Shown piece after piece: positions 34,826-43,973 of a DNA stretch of 64,000 nt. The notes beneath the pieces are model-generated. The model was not told where the DNA came from, ran no database searches, and saw only the letters and a list, made by a program, of their open reading frames with translations. Source of the DNA: Flavobacterium sp. ZT3R18 (GTDB lineage: Bacteria; Bacteroidota; Bacteroidia; Flavobacteriales; Flavobacteriaceae); NCBI RefSeq assembly GCF_007097385.1, contig NZ_VJZS01000009.1, positions 1 through 64,000 of the forward strand, in the 5' to 3' direction. Each line of letters begins with the position of its first letter. Positions within the stretch are counted from its first letter, which is position 1. Made by a program: the position numbers and the translations under genes.

Positions 34826-36925
34826 ATGGCAGTTTTATCAAAAATCAGACAACATTCGGCTATAATGATTGGAGTTATTGCTCTAGCATTATTTTCATTT
34901 ATAATACAAGATCTTTTTACGAAAGGAAATTTTGGTAAAAGCTCAAAAGATGTTGGTAGCATCAATGGGAAAGATATCGCATTTGAGGATTTTAGAATAA
35001 AAGTAAGCAATGTTGAGAAAAGTGGACAAGGGGTTACTTCGACTGAAGCGTCAAAAAGAGTATGGGATCAAGAAGTGACCGTAGCTTTACTTTCTGCTGA
35101 ATTTGATAAATTAGGTTTAAGAGTAGGAGAGAAACACATATTAGACATTCTTAAAGCAGATCAAAATATTGGAAAAAACCCAATGTTCTTGAATGCAGCA
35201 GGTATGTTCGATGTTGCTAAATTCAAAGAATACTTCAAATCAAATCCAGAACAAGCTCAATATTTAAAAGATAGAGAAAAAGATGCTGAATTGAATGCTA
35301 AATTTCAAATCTATAATACTTTAGTTAAATCAGGTATTTATACAACTGAAAGTGAAGGAAAGTTCAATTATGAAATGGCTTCTAATAAAGTAAATTTTGC
35401 TTATGTTGCTGGTTTATATTCAACAATAAAAGATAGTGATGTAAAAGTTACTGATGCTGAAATTGTTGATTTCATGAAATTGAGTCCAAAAAAATTCAAG
35501 TCAGAAGAAACTCGTAATGTAGAATATGTTTTAATTGAAGATAAAGCTTCGGTTGCAGATGAGAATGAAATCAAATCTAAAATCAACGGATTGTTATCTG
35601 GAAGCGTTGTTTACAATCAGGCAACGGGTAAAAACGATACTTTGGCTGGTTTTAGAACAACATCAAACGTGATTGATTTTGTAAATTCAAACTCAGATGT
35701 TCCTTATGATTCAACTTATGTTGCCAAAAAAGATTTACCAGCTGTAGATGCAGATCAATTGTTCAACTTAGCTCCTGGAGCGGTTTACGGACCTTATGTT
35801 TACGGAAAATACTATTGTATTTCAAAATCATTAGGAAAAAAATCAGGTGTGAATGCAAAAGCAAGTCACATCCTTATCAGCTACGAAGGAACTCAAGTTC
35901 CTAATAAGAAAGAAAAAAGAACAAAAGAAGAAGCTAAAGCAAAAGCAGAAGCTATTTTGGCTCAAGTAAATGCAAACCCAGATAGTTTCTTGATGTTGGC
36001 TTTTACCAATTCTGACGATTCATCTGCTCAACAAGGTGGAGATTTAGGGTATTTTGGTCCAAACCAAATGGTAAAACCTTTTAACGATTTCGTTTTTAAT
36101 AATGGAATAGGAAAAGTTGGTTTAGTTGAAACTCCTTTCGGTTTTCATATCATCAAAATCACGGACAAACAAGACGGAATTCGTCTGGCAACTGTAGCTC
36201 AAAAAATTGAAGCTTCAGAAGCTACTTCTGATAAAGCATTTACTCAAGCGACTAAATTTGAAATGGATGCTGCTGATAAAGATTTCAATAAATTGGCTAA
36301 AGAAATGAAGCTTACGGTAACACCTGGAGTTTCTGTTAAAGGAATGGATGAAAATTTTGGTCCTCTAGGAAATCAAAGAGCTATTGTAAGATGGGCGTTT
36401 GAGAAAGATAGTAAAGAAGGTGCAGTAAAAAGATTTGAAGTTGCCAATCTCGGACACGTAATTGCAAAAGTTAAAACAATTGATAATTCTGGTTTAATTC
36501 CTGTTGACCAAGCAAGACCGTACGTAGAGTCAATTCTTAAAAACAAGAAAAAAGCCGAATTGCTAAAAGCTAAAATGAACGGAAGCTCATTAGAAGCTAT
36601 TGCAAAAGCTACAGGTTCAGCAGTGCAACAAGCTACTAATGTTACTTTAGAAAACCCAGTATTAACAGGTGGTGTTGGTCAAGAGCCAAAAGTGGTAGGA
36701 AATGCATTTGCATTGGCTGCTAATAAACTATCTGCTCCAATTGAAGGTGTAACTGGAGTTTATGTGGTTAAAAACATAAGTGCAGTAAAAGCTCCAGCTC
36801 TGAAAAGCTATGCTGATCAAGTAGCAAGATTAAAAGGGCAAAGCGCATCTGATGTAAACAGAGTATTGCCAGCTTTAAAAGAAGATGCTGATATCAAAGA
36901 CAACAGAAAAGATTTTAATTACTAA
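34826..36925 (+). CDS. PpiD-like periplasmic chaperone / peptidyl-prolyl isomerase
   Basis: This 699-residue protein is anchored by one N-terminal helix (HSAIMIGVIALALFSFIIQD, about 11-30) with the rest in the periplasm, as in PpiD. A SurA_N/PpiD-type chaperone region follows (DVGSINGKDIAFEDFRIKV). A parvulin rotamase domain lies around residues 345-455 (AKASHILISYEG, QQGGDLGYFGPNQMVKPF, VETPFGFHIIKITDK). A long C-terminal helical region ends DNRKDFNY. It likely helps fold outer-membrane and secreted proteins. It is 110 bases after the CorC-type gene and ends at a strong terminator. Confidence 0.9.
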   Translation: MAVLSKIRQHSAIMIGVIALALFSFIIQDLFTKGNFGKSSKDVGSINGKDIAFEDFRIKVSNVEKSGQGVTSTEASKRVWDQEVTVALLSAEFDKLGLRVGEKHILDILKADQNIGKNPMFLNAAGMFDVAKFKEYFKSNPEQAQYLKDREKDAELNAKFQIYNTLVKSGIYTTESEGKFNYEMASNKVNFAYVAGLYSTIKDSDVKVTDAEIVDFMKLSPKKFKSEETRNVEYVLIEDKASVADENEIKSKINGLLSGSVVYNQATGKNDTLAGFRTTSNVIDFVNSNSDVPYDSTYVAKKDLPAVDADQLFNLAPGAVYGPYVYGKYYCISKSLGKKSGVNAKASHILISYEGTQVPNKKEKRTKEEAKAKAEAILAQVNANPDSFLMLAFTNSDDSSAQQGGDLGYFGPNQMVKPFNDFVFNNGIGKVGLVETPFGFHIIKITDKQDGIRLATVAQKIEASEATSDKAFTQATKFEMDAADKDFNKLAKEMKLTVTPGVSVKGMDENFGPLGNQRAIVRWAFEKDSKEGAVKRFEVANLGHVIAKVKTIDNSGLIPVDQARPYVESILKNKKKAELLKAKMNGSSLEAIAKATGSAVQQATNVTLENPVLTGGVGQEPKVVGNAFALAANKLSAPIEGVTGVYVVKNISAVKAPALKSYADQVARLKGQSASDVNRVLPALKEDADIKDNRKDFNY

Positions 36926-36945
36926 GCAGTAATTATTCAAATATC

Positions 36946-36987
36946 AAAAACCCGATACTTCTTAAATTGAAAGTATCGGGTTTTTTG
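36946..36987 (+). terminator. Terminator of the PpiD-like gene
   Basis: The stem aaaaacccgatactt / aagtatcgggttttt has a ten-base loop and a six-base T run, starting 21 bases past the stop codon. Confidence 0.92.
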
Positions 36988-37036
36988 TTTGATATGGATT
37001 TTGGGTTTAACAGGGGATTTTGGAAATAGAATTTCT

Positions 37037-37068
37037 TTTGAATTTGATGAAACAAAGTTCTATCTTTG
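37037..37068 (+). promoter_or_regulatory. Consensus promoter of the broken antitoxin-like gene
   Basis: TTTG (37037-37040), exactly 20 bases and TATCTTTG (37061-37068) form a textbook Bacteroidetes promoter. Transcription should begin near 37075, only about a dozen bases before the ATG at 37087. This rules out the longer in-frame ATG at 37020 as the true start. Confidence 0.75.
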
Positions 37069-37086
37069 TTATAAATAGTAAATGTT

Positions 37087-37352
37087 ATGGATTTTTATTT
37101 AACAAAATTAGAGTTGATAGAGATGCTTTTGAGAACAAAAAAAGAAACAGTATTAAAGAAAATACAAGCAAACTTGAAAGCGACAGAGACGACGTTGTTG
37201 CTCTTGATAACGATGTATATGTGATGTTGGATAATAGAAGAGAAAGACATTTGAAAGGAGAAAGTAAATCCTATTCTTGGAAAGAAGTCAAGAAAAACAT
37301 AGATCAGCATAGGGGTCAATATATAAAAAATAATTTCCTGAAAAGTTTTTAA
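37087..37352 (+). pseudogene. Frameshifted addiction-module antitoxin-like gene
   Basis: From the ATG at 37087, directly behind a consensus promoter, the frame encodes MDFYLTKLELIEMLLRTKKE and then TVLKKIQANLKATE before a stop at 37222. This resembles the N-terminus of the antitoxin-like protein at 3960. The antitoxin-type C-terminal half, VMLDNRRERHLKGESKSYSW followed by KEVKKNI, continues in a different frame (codons in phase with 37020) up to the stop at 37350. A one-base loss between about 37180 and 37222 would join the halves. No toxin gene follows; the end overlaps the convergent GHMP kinase gene. A programmed -1 shift is possible but I see no convincing slippery site in that interval. 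Confidence 0.68.
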
Positions 37353-38269
37353 AAACGACTTAAAATCATTTTACTGTAAGGAATAACCGTTTCATACCCT
37401 TTCGAAATAAAATAAGAACTGGGATTGTCTTTTGAAATTACCAATACAAAATCTCCTCCCCAAGCGCCAAGACTTTTAATCGTACCATTGAAATCAGGAA
37501 ACAAAGATTCTTTAACTGTTTTTGTTTCAAGAATAGAGCTCAGTTCTGTTTCGTGATTTTCTAAGGCTTCTGCAAACGTATTGATGTTGTTCGTCTTCAA
37601 AACGATTTCAGTGAGTTGATTTATAACTTCTTTATGCGTTTCTAAATTGTTTTTTTTCTCATTATAAGCTGCAATAGCATTTTTGCTGCTTTGTTTTTGA
37701 TTGAGATAGACAAAATATAGATTTTCTGTAAAAGTCGGTTTGAAAATTACTTTTTCAACGATAGGCTTTCCATGTTCTAGATGATACACAATAGGACAGT
37801 CGTTTTGTGCACAGGCAATATCGTAGCCGCTGCCTCCAAAACTGTTTTTAAGCAGTATAAAAGCGTCTATTTCGAACCATTGGGCTATATTGTTTATTAA
37901 GGTAGAAGAAGTTCCCAGCCCCCATTTTTTAGGGAAAGATAAATGAGTAGTGATACTGTAACCTTCTGAGTTTAGTATTAAATTAGGATTTAATAAATAG
38001 GCTTCCCTTAAAATGGTAATTAGTGTATTTGCTACCGATTCATTTTCGAAAGTAGTTACTGTAGTTATTGCCAAAAACGGAATTGTTCCTTCAAACCAAA
38101 TACTTTCATCAGCATCATAACTGGTCCATTTTAATTCTTGATTAGCTCCATTTTCTACAATCAGGTTTTGTCCAAACTTTGTGGGTAACGCCAATGCTTT
38201 TGCGCCATCAAGAACTAGATATTCTCCTGTTATTAATAGTTTGCCGTTACTGTAAAATGTTTTTTTCAT
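37349..38269 (-). CDS. GHMP kinase, probable phosphomevalonate kinase
   Basis: This 306-residue cytosolic GHMP-fold kinase has LITGEYLVLDGAKALALPTK at the N-terminus and KWGLGTSSTLINNIAQW as the ATP loop. GSGYDIACAQNDCPIVYHL fits the GSGYD/GSGFD motif of phosphomevalonate kinases, and the C-terminus has LGAWGGDFVLVI. It directly follows HMG-CoA reductase on the same strand. Mevalonate kinase and the decarboxylase are assigned to other genes in the window, leaving the phosphomevalonate step for this one. The superfamily is certain; the substrate is inferred. It overlaps the end of the convergent antitoxin relic by four bases. Confidence 0.75.
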   Translation of the reverse strand: MKKTFYSNGKLLITGEYLVLDGAKALALPTKFGQNLIVENGANQELKWTSYDADESIWFEGTIPFLAITTVTTFENESVANTLITILREAYLLNPNLILNSEGYSITTHLSFPKKWGLGTSSTLINNIAQWFEIDAFILLKNSFGGSGYDIACAQNDCPIVYHLEHGKPIVEKVIFKPTFTENLYFVYLNQKQSSKNAIAAYNEKKNNLETHKEVINQLTEIVLKTNNINTFAEALENHETELSSILETKTVKESLFPDFNGTIKSLGAWGGDFVLVISKDNPSSYFISKGYETVIPYSKMILSRF

Positions 38270-38282
38270 TTTTTTTGAGGTT

Positions 38283-38315
38283 AACCCAGTCAGGATTTAA
38301 AACCCTGACTGGGTT
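38283..38315. repeat. aacccagtcagg hairpin between HMG-CoA reductase and the GHMP kinase
   Basis: The perfect 12-bp inverted repeat 38283-38294 / 38304-38315 has a nine-base loop, in the 58-base gap of this two-gene unit. Without a clear T tract it looks like a small intergenic repeat that may reduce read-through to the kinase. Confidence 0.7.
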
Positions 38316-38327
38316 CGGGGTTCGCTT

Positions 38328-39656
38328 TTAACTTAAACGGGGTTTTCTTAATTTCTCAATATAATCAACAACGGCACTGTGGGAAACGACGTGGTTTTTG
38401 AAATGTTTTTTTATCAAAAGACGTTCCTCATCATTGGCTTCAAACTGGTTTAGGATATTATTCAAGTGCATTTTCATGTGTCCGTCCTGAATTCCTGTTG
38501 TGGTCAAGGAGCGTAAAGCAGCAAAGTTTTGAGCCAATCCCGCTACTGCAACAACTTGCATTAACTCTTTGGCTGACGGTTTTTCAAGCATTTCTAATGA
38601 CAATTTTACCAAAGGATGAAGGGACGTTAATCCGCCAACAGTTCCTAAAGCCAACGGAATCTCCAGCCAGAAACTGAAAATTCCATTTTCTATTTTGGCA
38701 TGAGATAAACTAGAATAATGTCCGTTTCTAGAGGCATAGGCATGTATTCCTGCTTCTACGGCTCTAAAGTCGTTTCCTGTAGCTAGCACAACAGCATCAA
38801 TTCCGTTCATGATACCTTTATTGTGGGTTACAGCTCGAAAAGGTTCTACCTCGGCAATTTGAACGGCTTGAACAAATTTTTCGGCAAAATCTAGAGGGTT
38901 TAAAATGTGTTTTTCGGCTAATTCTTCGATAGGGCAAGAAACTTCGGCTCGAACAATGCAATTAGGGACATAATTAGAAAGGATGCTCATGACAACCTGT
39001 ATGTTTTTTTCTTCTTCCGAAAACAGCTCATATTCTTGCGATTCCTCTTTTAAGGTTTTGGCAAATTGCTCTAAACAAGAGTTGATAAAATTGGCTCCCA
39101 TGCTATCTTTAGTTTCAAAAGTAGCATGAAGTTGATAGTAGTTTGGCAGTAAGTTCGTTTTGTCTTTTAGAATAATATCCAAAATTCCACCACCTCGTTT
39201 TTGCATGTTTTTGGTAATGCTTTCTGTAGATTCGAACAATTTTGATTTTAATTGGGCGAAAAACAAATACAATTTAGACTCTTCCCCTTTATATATAAAA
39301 TGAACCTGTCCTATTTTTTCGGTATTAAGAACCGTGGTTTTAAAACCTCCACGAGTGGACCAAAACTTAGCAGCTTTTGCGGCAGCGGCCACTACCGAAC
39401 TTTCTTCGATAGCCATTGGGATGGTGCGGTACTTGCCGTTAATCAAAAAATTTGGGGCAACACCTAGTGGGATATAAAAATTGGTTATGGTGTTTTCTAT
39501 GAACTCATCGTGGAGTTTTTGAATTTTATCATCCGTATTCCAATAGTTTTTAAGCAGTGAGATGGCCTCACTTGGAGTTGAGAAATAGTGATTGGCAATC
39601 CAGTTTATTTTTTCTTCTTTGGATAATTTTGAAAATCCAGCAACAGCGTTGTTCAT
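38328..39656 (-). CDS. mvaA: Class II hydroxymethylglutaryl-CoA reductase
   Basis: This 442-residue enzyme makes mevalonate from HMG-CoA. Motifs are AIEESSVVAAAAKAAKFW (catalytic Glu), THNKGIMNGIDAVVLATGND (Lys and Asp), GTVGGLTSLHPLVKLSLEML, and a C-terminal catalytic His in HFKNHVVSHSAVV. The ATG at 39656 (MNNAVAGFSKLSKEEK) is preferred over the in-frame ATG at 39695, because a TATATTTG -7 box lies at 39683-39690, inside the extra codons. The class II type is common in bacteria that use the pathway for isoprenoid supply or mevalonate breakdown. It sits first in a unit with the GHMP kinase. Confidence 0.94.
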   Translation of the reverse strand: MNNAVAGFSKLSKEEKINWIANHYFSTPSEAISLLKNYWNTDDKIQKLHDEFIENTITNFYIPLGVAPNFLINGKYRTIPMAIEESSVVAAAAKAAKFWSTRGGFKTTVLNTEKIGQVHFIYKGEESKLYLFFAQLKSKLFESTESITKNMQKRGGGILDIILKDKTNLLPNYYQLHATFETKDSMGANFINSCLEQFAKTLKEESQEYELFSEEEKNIQVVMSILSNYVPNCIVRAEVSCPIEELAEKHILNPLDFAEKFVQAVQIAEVEPFRAVTHNKGIMNGIDAVVLATGNDFRAVEAGIHAYASRNGHYSSLSHAKIENGIFSFWLEIPLALGTVGGLTSLHPLVKLSLEMLEKPSAKELMQVVAVAGLAQNFAALRSLTTTGIQDGHMKMHLNNILNQFEANDEERLLIKKHFKNHVVSHSAVVDYIEKLRKPRLS

Positions 39657-39682
39657 ATATGAAATATTAAGCTTAACAAAAG

Positions 39683-39690
39683 CAAATATA
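39683..39690 (-). promoter_or_regulatory. -7 box (TATATTTG) of mvaA
   Basis: This exact TAnnTTTG octamer on the minus strand is about 27 bases before the preferred ATG and decides the start choice. No clear TTG -33 element is seen at the normal spacing. Confidence 0.5.
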
Positions 39691-39973
39691 CACATTCCGT
39701 TTTAGTGTGTTTTTTTTAATTGATTTGTATTTTGAAGTTTCGTTATTCTGTTTTCACGAGCGATTGGAACGTTTAATAGTTCGGAAAGTACTTAATTTGT
39801 AGATTATTTACGAAGCTAAATCTGCATAAAATTAAAATCAGTTTTCTTTTTTTATTTTGATAAAGTTATTTAAGTGAATGATAAAATATTATTTCGCAAT
39901 ATTTAACAGTGAGAAAGTGTTATATGTGTAATTTTTTCACTAAAATTGCGCCTTTTATCATTTAATCCATATT

Positions 39974-42145
39974 ATGAATTCTAATAAGCTTACTGCGGTA
40001 CTTTTGTTTTTGTGTTTTACGGTTTTTGGACAACAAAAAATAACAGTTGATGAAATTTTTACGGGTTCATTTCGTGCCAAAGGAATGGATGAATTATTGT
40101 CAATGAAGAAGACCAATCAATACACTGTGTTGAATTCTGACAGGGCAACGAAGAGTATGCAAATCGATCTGTATGACTTTGCAACACTAAAAAAAGTGTC
40201 AAACCTAATTGATACTAAAAATTATAAAGAACTAGCAGACGGAATTGATAGTTACACCTTTGACGCTTCCGAAAAGCAGCTATTAATTGCTTGTAATACT
40301 AATCAAATCTTCCGTCACTCTTTTACAGCCGATTATTTTTTATATGACATTGCTGGAAAAACATTAACGAAGCTTTTTGATTTTCAGGTGCAAGAACCGA
40401 CTTTTTCTCCTGATGGAACTAAAATCGCTTATGCTAAAGAAAACAACTTATATGCGTATGATGTTGCTTCGAAAAAATCGACTGCAATTACTACTGACGG
40501 GAAAAAGAATGCTATCATTAACGGAATTACAGACTGGGTTTACGAAGAAGAATTTGCCTTTGTCCGGGCTTTTGATTGGAGTAAAGACAGTAAAAAATTA
40601 GCGTATATTCGTTTTGATGAAGGCGAAGTTCCAGAATTTTCAATGTCGATTTTTCAAAAAAGTTTATATCCAACAATTGAAACATTCAAATACCCAAAAG
40701 CAGGAGAGAAAAATGCAGTAGTTTCATTACATATATATGATGCTCCAAGTAACACTACTAAAAAAGTTGATTTAGGAAACTATAACGATTTTTATATCGC
40801 AAGGTTACAATGGACAAACGATAATAATGTGTTGTCGGCACAGGTTTTAAATCGCCACCAAGACAATCTAGATTTGTTATTTATTGATGGAACAACAACT
40901 ACCACAAAAGTGATCTTGAACGAAAAAGACAAAGCCTATGTTGATGTTACCGATAATTTGACATTCTTACAAGACAACAGCTTTATCTGGACAAGCGAAA
41001 AAGACGGTTTCAATCATATTTATGTATATGATAAAACGGGAAAGCTTAAAAATCAAGTTACAAAAGGAAACTGGGAAGTTACTTCATACTACGGTTTCGA
41101 CGAAAAAACAAAAACTATTTTTTATCAATCTACAGAAAATGGTTCTATCAATCGCGATGTTTACAAAATTGCTCTTGACGGAAAAAACAAAGTACGTTTG
41201 TCTAAAAACGTAGGTGGAAATGCGGCAACCTTTAGCCCTAATTTTCAATATTACATTAATACATTCTCAAGCGCTTCTCAGCCGACCATTTATACTTTAA
41301 ATGAATCAAAAGCAGGGAAAGAAATTCAAGTTATAGAAAATAATCAAGATCTTGCTGCAAAATTGAAAGGATATAATTTGCCTTCTAAAGAGTTTTTTGT
41401 TTTGAAAACAGAAAAAGGGAACGAGCTAAATGCATGGATCATGAAGCCAAAGGATTTTGATGCATCCAAAAAATATCCTGTTTTTATGGTTCAATATTCA
41501 GGACCAGGTTCACAACAAGTAGTAAATCAATGGGGTAGCTCTAATGAGTATTGGTTTATGATGTTGGCACAACAAGGTTATATTGTTATTGATGTTGACG
41601 GTCGTGGAACGGGATTCAAAGGTGCCGATTTCAAAAAGGTAACCCAATTGCAATTAGGGAAATATGAAGTCGAAGACCAAATTGATGCTGCCAAAGTAAT
41701 AGGGAACTATCCTTATGTAGATAAATCAAGAATAGGAATTTGGGGCTGGTCTTTTGGAGGCTTTATGGCTTCCAACTGTATTTTTCAGGGAGCCGATGTC
41801 TTTAAAATGGCAATCGCTGTGGCACCAGTAACCAACTGGCGTTTTTATGATAGCATATACACAGAAAGATACATGCAAACACCACAAGAAAATGCAAGTG
41901 GATACGATCAAAATTCCCCAATAAATCATGTGAATAAACTAAAAGGGAAGTTCTTGTTGATTCACGGTTCTGCGGATGATAATGTGCATGTTCAAAACTC
42001 TATGCAAATGATGGAAGCATTAATTCAATCAAATAAACAATTTGACTCCCAGATATATCCAGACAAAGATCATGGTATTTATGGAGGGAAAACTAGAATT
42101 CAATTGTACAACAAAATGACTAATTTTATCAAAGAGAATTTATAA
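39974..42145 (+). CDS. Dipeptidyl peptidase IV-type S9 peptidase
   Basis: This 723-residue secreted serine peptidase removes N-terminal dipeptides, typically X-Pro. The signal peptide is MNSNKLTAVLLFLCFTVFGQ. Residues about 40-450 form the DPPIV beta-propeller, with the YEEEFAFVRAFDWS segment, whose Glu pair binds the substrate N-terminus in this family. The alpha/beta-hydrolase domain carries GWSFGG (Ser593), ADDNVHVQ (Asp668) and DHGIYG (His700), spaced as in human DPP4. It is followed 36 bases later by two peptide transporter genes, so it probably feeds them from the periplasm. Confidence 0.94.
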   Translation: MNSNKLTAVLLFLCFTVFGQQKITVDEIFTGSFRAKGMDELLSMKKTNQYTVLNSDRATKSMQIDLYDFATLKKVSNLIDTKNYKELADGIDSYTFDASEKQLLIACNTNQIFRHSFTADYFLYDIAGKTLTKLFDFQVQEPTFSPDGTKIAYAKENNLYAYDVASKKSTAITTDGKKNAIINGITDWVYEEEFAFVRAFDWSKDSKKLAYIRFDEGEVPEFSMSIFQKSLYPTIETFKYPKAGEKNAVVSLHIYDAPSNTTKKVDLGNYNDFYIARLQWTNDNNVLSAQVLNRHQDNLDLLFIDGTTTTTKVILNEKDKAYVDVTDNLTFLQDNSFIWTSEKDGFNHIYVYDKTGKLKNQVTKGNWEVTSYYGFDEKTKTIFYQSTENGSINRDVYKIALDGKNKVRLSKNVGGNAATFSPNFQYYINTFSSASQPTIYTLNESKAGKEIQVIENNQDLAAKLKGYNLPSKEFFVLKTEKGNELNAWIMKPKDFDASKKYPVFMVQYSGPGSQQVVNQWGSSNEYWFMMLAQQGYIVIDVDGRGTGFKGADFKKVTQLQLGKYEVEDQIDAAKVIGNYPYVDKSRIGIWGWSFGGFMASNCIFQGADVFKMAIAVAPVTNWRFYDSIYTERYMQTPQENASGYDQNSPINHVNKLKGKFLLIHGSADDNVHVQNSMQMMEALIQSNKQFDSQIYPDKDHGIYGGKTRIQLYNKMTNFIKENL

Positions 42146-42180
42146 TCCAAATCAAAACCCAAAACCCAAAACCAAAAAAA

Positions 42181-43875
42181 ATGAAAGAAACTCAAGTTAA
42201 AACAGCACATCCAAAAGGACTTTGGGTGTTATTTGGAACCGAAATGTGGGAACGTTTCAACTTCTACGGAATGCGAACTTTATTGGTTCTTTTTCTTGTA
42301 AATTCTTTAATGATGAAAGAAGAAGATGCTTCTTTAATTTATGGAGGTTTTCTTGGTCTTTGTTATTTGACTCCGATGCTTGGAGGTTTTATTTCGGATC
42401 GTTTTTTTGGAAATAGAAATTGCATCATGCTTGGTGGATTAATGATGGCTATTGGGCAATTATTGTTGTTTACCAGTGCTAGTGTTTTTGGCGAAAATGT
42501 AGGTTTAGCGACCACGATTATGTATTGTGGATTGGGAGTTATCATTTTTGGAAACGGATTTTTCAAACCAAATATCTCTAGTATGGTGGGTAGCTTGTAT
42601 CCAAAACAAGAAAAAAGTAAATTGGATACAGCCTTTACAATTTTCTATATGGGAATAAATCTAGGGGCTTTTTTAGGTCAATTTATTTGTCCATTAATTG
42701 GGGATGTTAAAAGCTCAGGTGGGGTTAGAGATATTCACGCTTTCAAATGGGGATTTCTTGCCGCTGCAATAGCAATGCTTATCGGAACTTTGGTGTTTTA
42801 CTTCTTGAAGAACAAATATGTTGTTACTCCGGAAGGTAAGCCACTTGGAGGATTGCCGTCTACAAATGATGCTTCGCATTATGAAGAAGGAGAAGCGCAA
42901 AGTGCTGTTTTTTCATCAAAAGCTTTAATACTTTCAGTAGTTGCTTTTATTGGGATGTTTTTATTATTTCATTTTTCTGTAGATGGAGAGAATGTAGTAA
43001 AAACAATTATTTATCCTATTATTTATGCTAGTGGTATAACCTTAGCGGGTTTAATTTTATCTGACACCTCTTTAACAAAAGTAGAGAGAGATCGTATTCT
43101 AGTAATTTATATTATTTCTTTCTTTATTATCTTCTTCTGGGCCGCTTTTGAACAAGCGGGGTCTTCCTTGACCTTTATTGCAGATTATCAAACAGACAGG
43201 ACTTTTATGTTTGGTTGGCAAATGCCTGCCTCAATGGTGCAAATATTTAACGGATTATTTGTGGTTGCTTTAGCAGTGCCATTCAGTTTGCTTTGGGACA
43301 AGTTAAGAGCTAAGGATAAAGAACCTATTTCTCCAGTAAAATTGGCCTTTGGTTTATTGTTGATAGCTGTAAGTTTCTTCATGATTGCGACTCAAGTAAA
43401 AGATCTTGGAACTTCCGGGTTGTTAGCTATCAAATGGTTAATTCTATTGTATTTGTTGAATACTTGTGCAGAGTTGTGTTTGTCTCCAATTGGTTTGTCA
43501 TTAGTTGGTAAATTATCTCCAAAACGTTTCTCTTCTTTATTATATGGAGTGTTTTTCTTGTCTAATGCATCAGGTTATGCACTGGCGGGAACTTTGGGTT
43601 CTATTTTGCCAGCAACAGGAGATAAGTTCAATAAAGCGAAAGAACTAGGAATAGATTTACAAGCTGTTCTAGATAAAAAAGTTGTGCCTACAGCAGAACA
43701 ATTGCAATTATTGGATAAAAATCAAATTATGGATCATAACCCAATTTTTGGAGGTTTTGAAATCCATAATTTATTCGAATTTTTCATGGTGTTTGTTGTC
43801 TTGACAGGTGTCGCTGCAATTGTTTTGTTTGCATTGACTCCATTTTTGAAAAAAATGATGCACGGTGTTCGATAG
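42181..43875 (+). CDS. POT-family proton-coupled oligopeptide transporter (1)
   Basis: This 564-residue inner-membrane symporter imports di- and tripeptides with protons. The family motif EMWERFNFYGMRTLLVLFLV (ExxERFxYYG type) is in helix 1. FGNGFFKPNISSMVGSLYP (the PTR2 signature), FTIFYMGINLGAFLGQ and the second PTR2 region FFWAAFEQAGSSL are also present. ELCLSPIGLSLVGKLSP lies near the C-terminus. A long hydrophilic insertion (about residues 220-240) and an extra C-terminal loop make it longer than its neighbour. It is 36 bases after the dipeptidyl peptidase gene. Confidence 0.94.
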   Translation: MKETQVKTAHPKGLWVLFGTEMWERFNFYGMRTLLVLFLVNSLMMKEEDASLIYGGFLGLCYLTPMLGGFISDRFFGNRNCIMLGGLMMAIGQLLLFTSASVFGENVGLATTIMYCGLGVIIFGNGFFKPNISSMVGSLYPKQEKSKLDTAFTIFYMGINLGAFLGQFICPLIGDVKSSGGVRDIHAFKWGFLAAAIAMLIGTLVFYFLKNKYVVTPEGKPLGGLPSTNDASHYEEGEAQSAVFSSKALILSVVAFIGMFLLFHFSVDGENVVKTIIYPIIYASGITLAGLILSDTSLTKVERDRILVIYIISFFIIFFWAAFEQAGSSLTFIADYQTDRTFMFGWQMPASMVQIFNGLFVVALAVPFSLLWDKLRAKDKEPISPVKLAFGLLLIAVSFFMIATQVKDLGTSGLLAIKWLILLYLLNTCAELCLSPIGLSLVGKLSPKRFSSLLYGVFFLSNASGYALAGTLGSILPATGDKFNKAKELGIDLQAVLDKKVVPTAEQLQLLDKNQIMDHNPIFGGFEIHNLFEFFMVFVVLTGVAAIVLFALTPFLKKMMHGVR

Positions 43876-43898
43876 TTTAATAAAATAAAAATATACTT

Positions 43899-43942
43899 AA
43901 AGCATCATCATTTTGATTCAATCAAAATGATGATGCTTTTTA
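43899..43942 (+). terminator. Terminator between the two POT genes
   Basis: The stem aaagcatcatcattttgatt / aatcaaaatgatgatgcttt is perfect over almost 20 bp with a tiny loop and a T-rich end. The second transporter therefore depends on read-through or a promoter after it. Confidence 0.85.
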
Positions 43943-43973
43943 TTTACATACTTATAAAAAAATAAAATTAAAA

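Noticed and set aside
37020..37086. Longer reading frame for the small gene at 37087, starting at an ATG at 37020
   Set aside because: The consensus promoter (37037-37068) lies inside it and would start transcription after that ATG; the extra residues have no antitoxin similarity.
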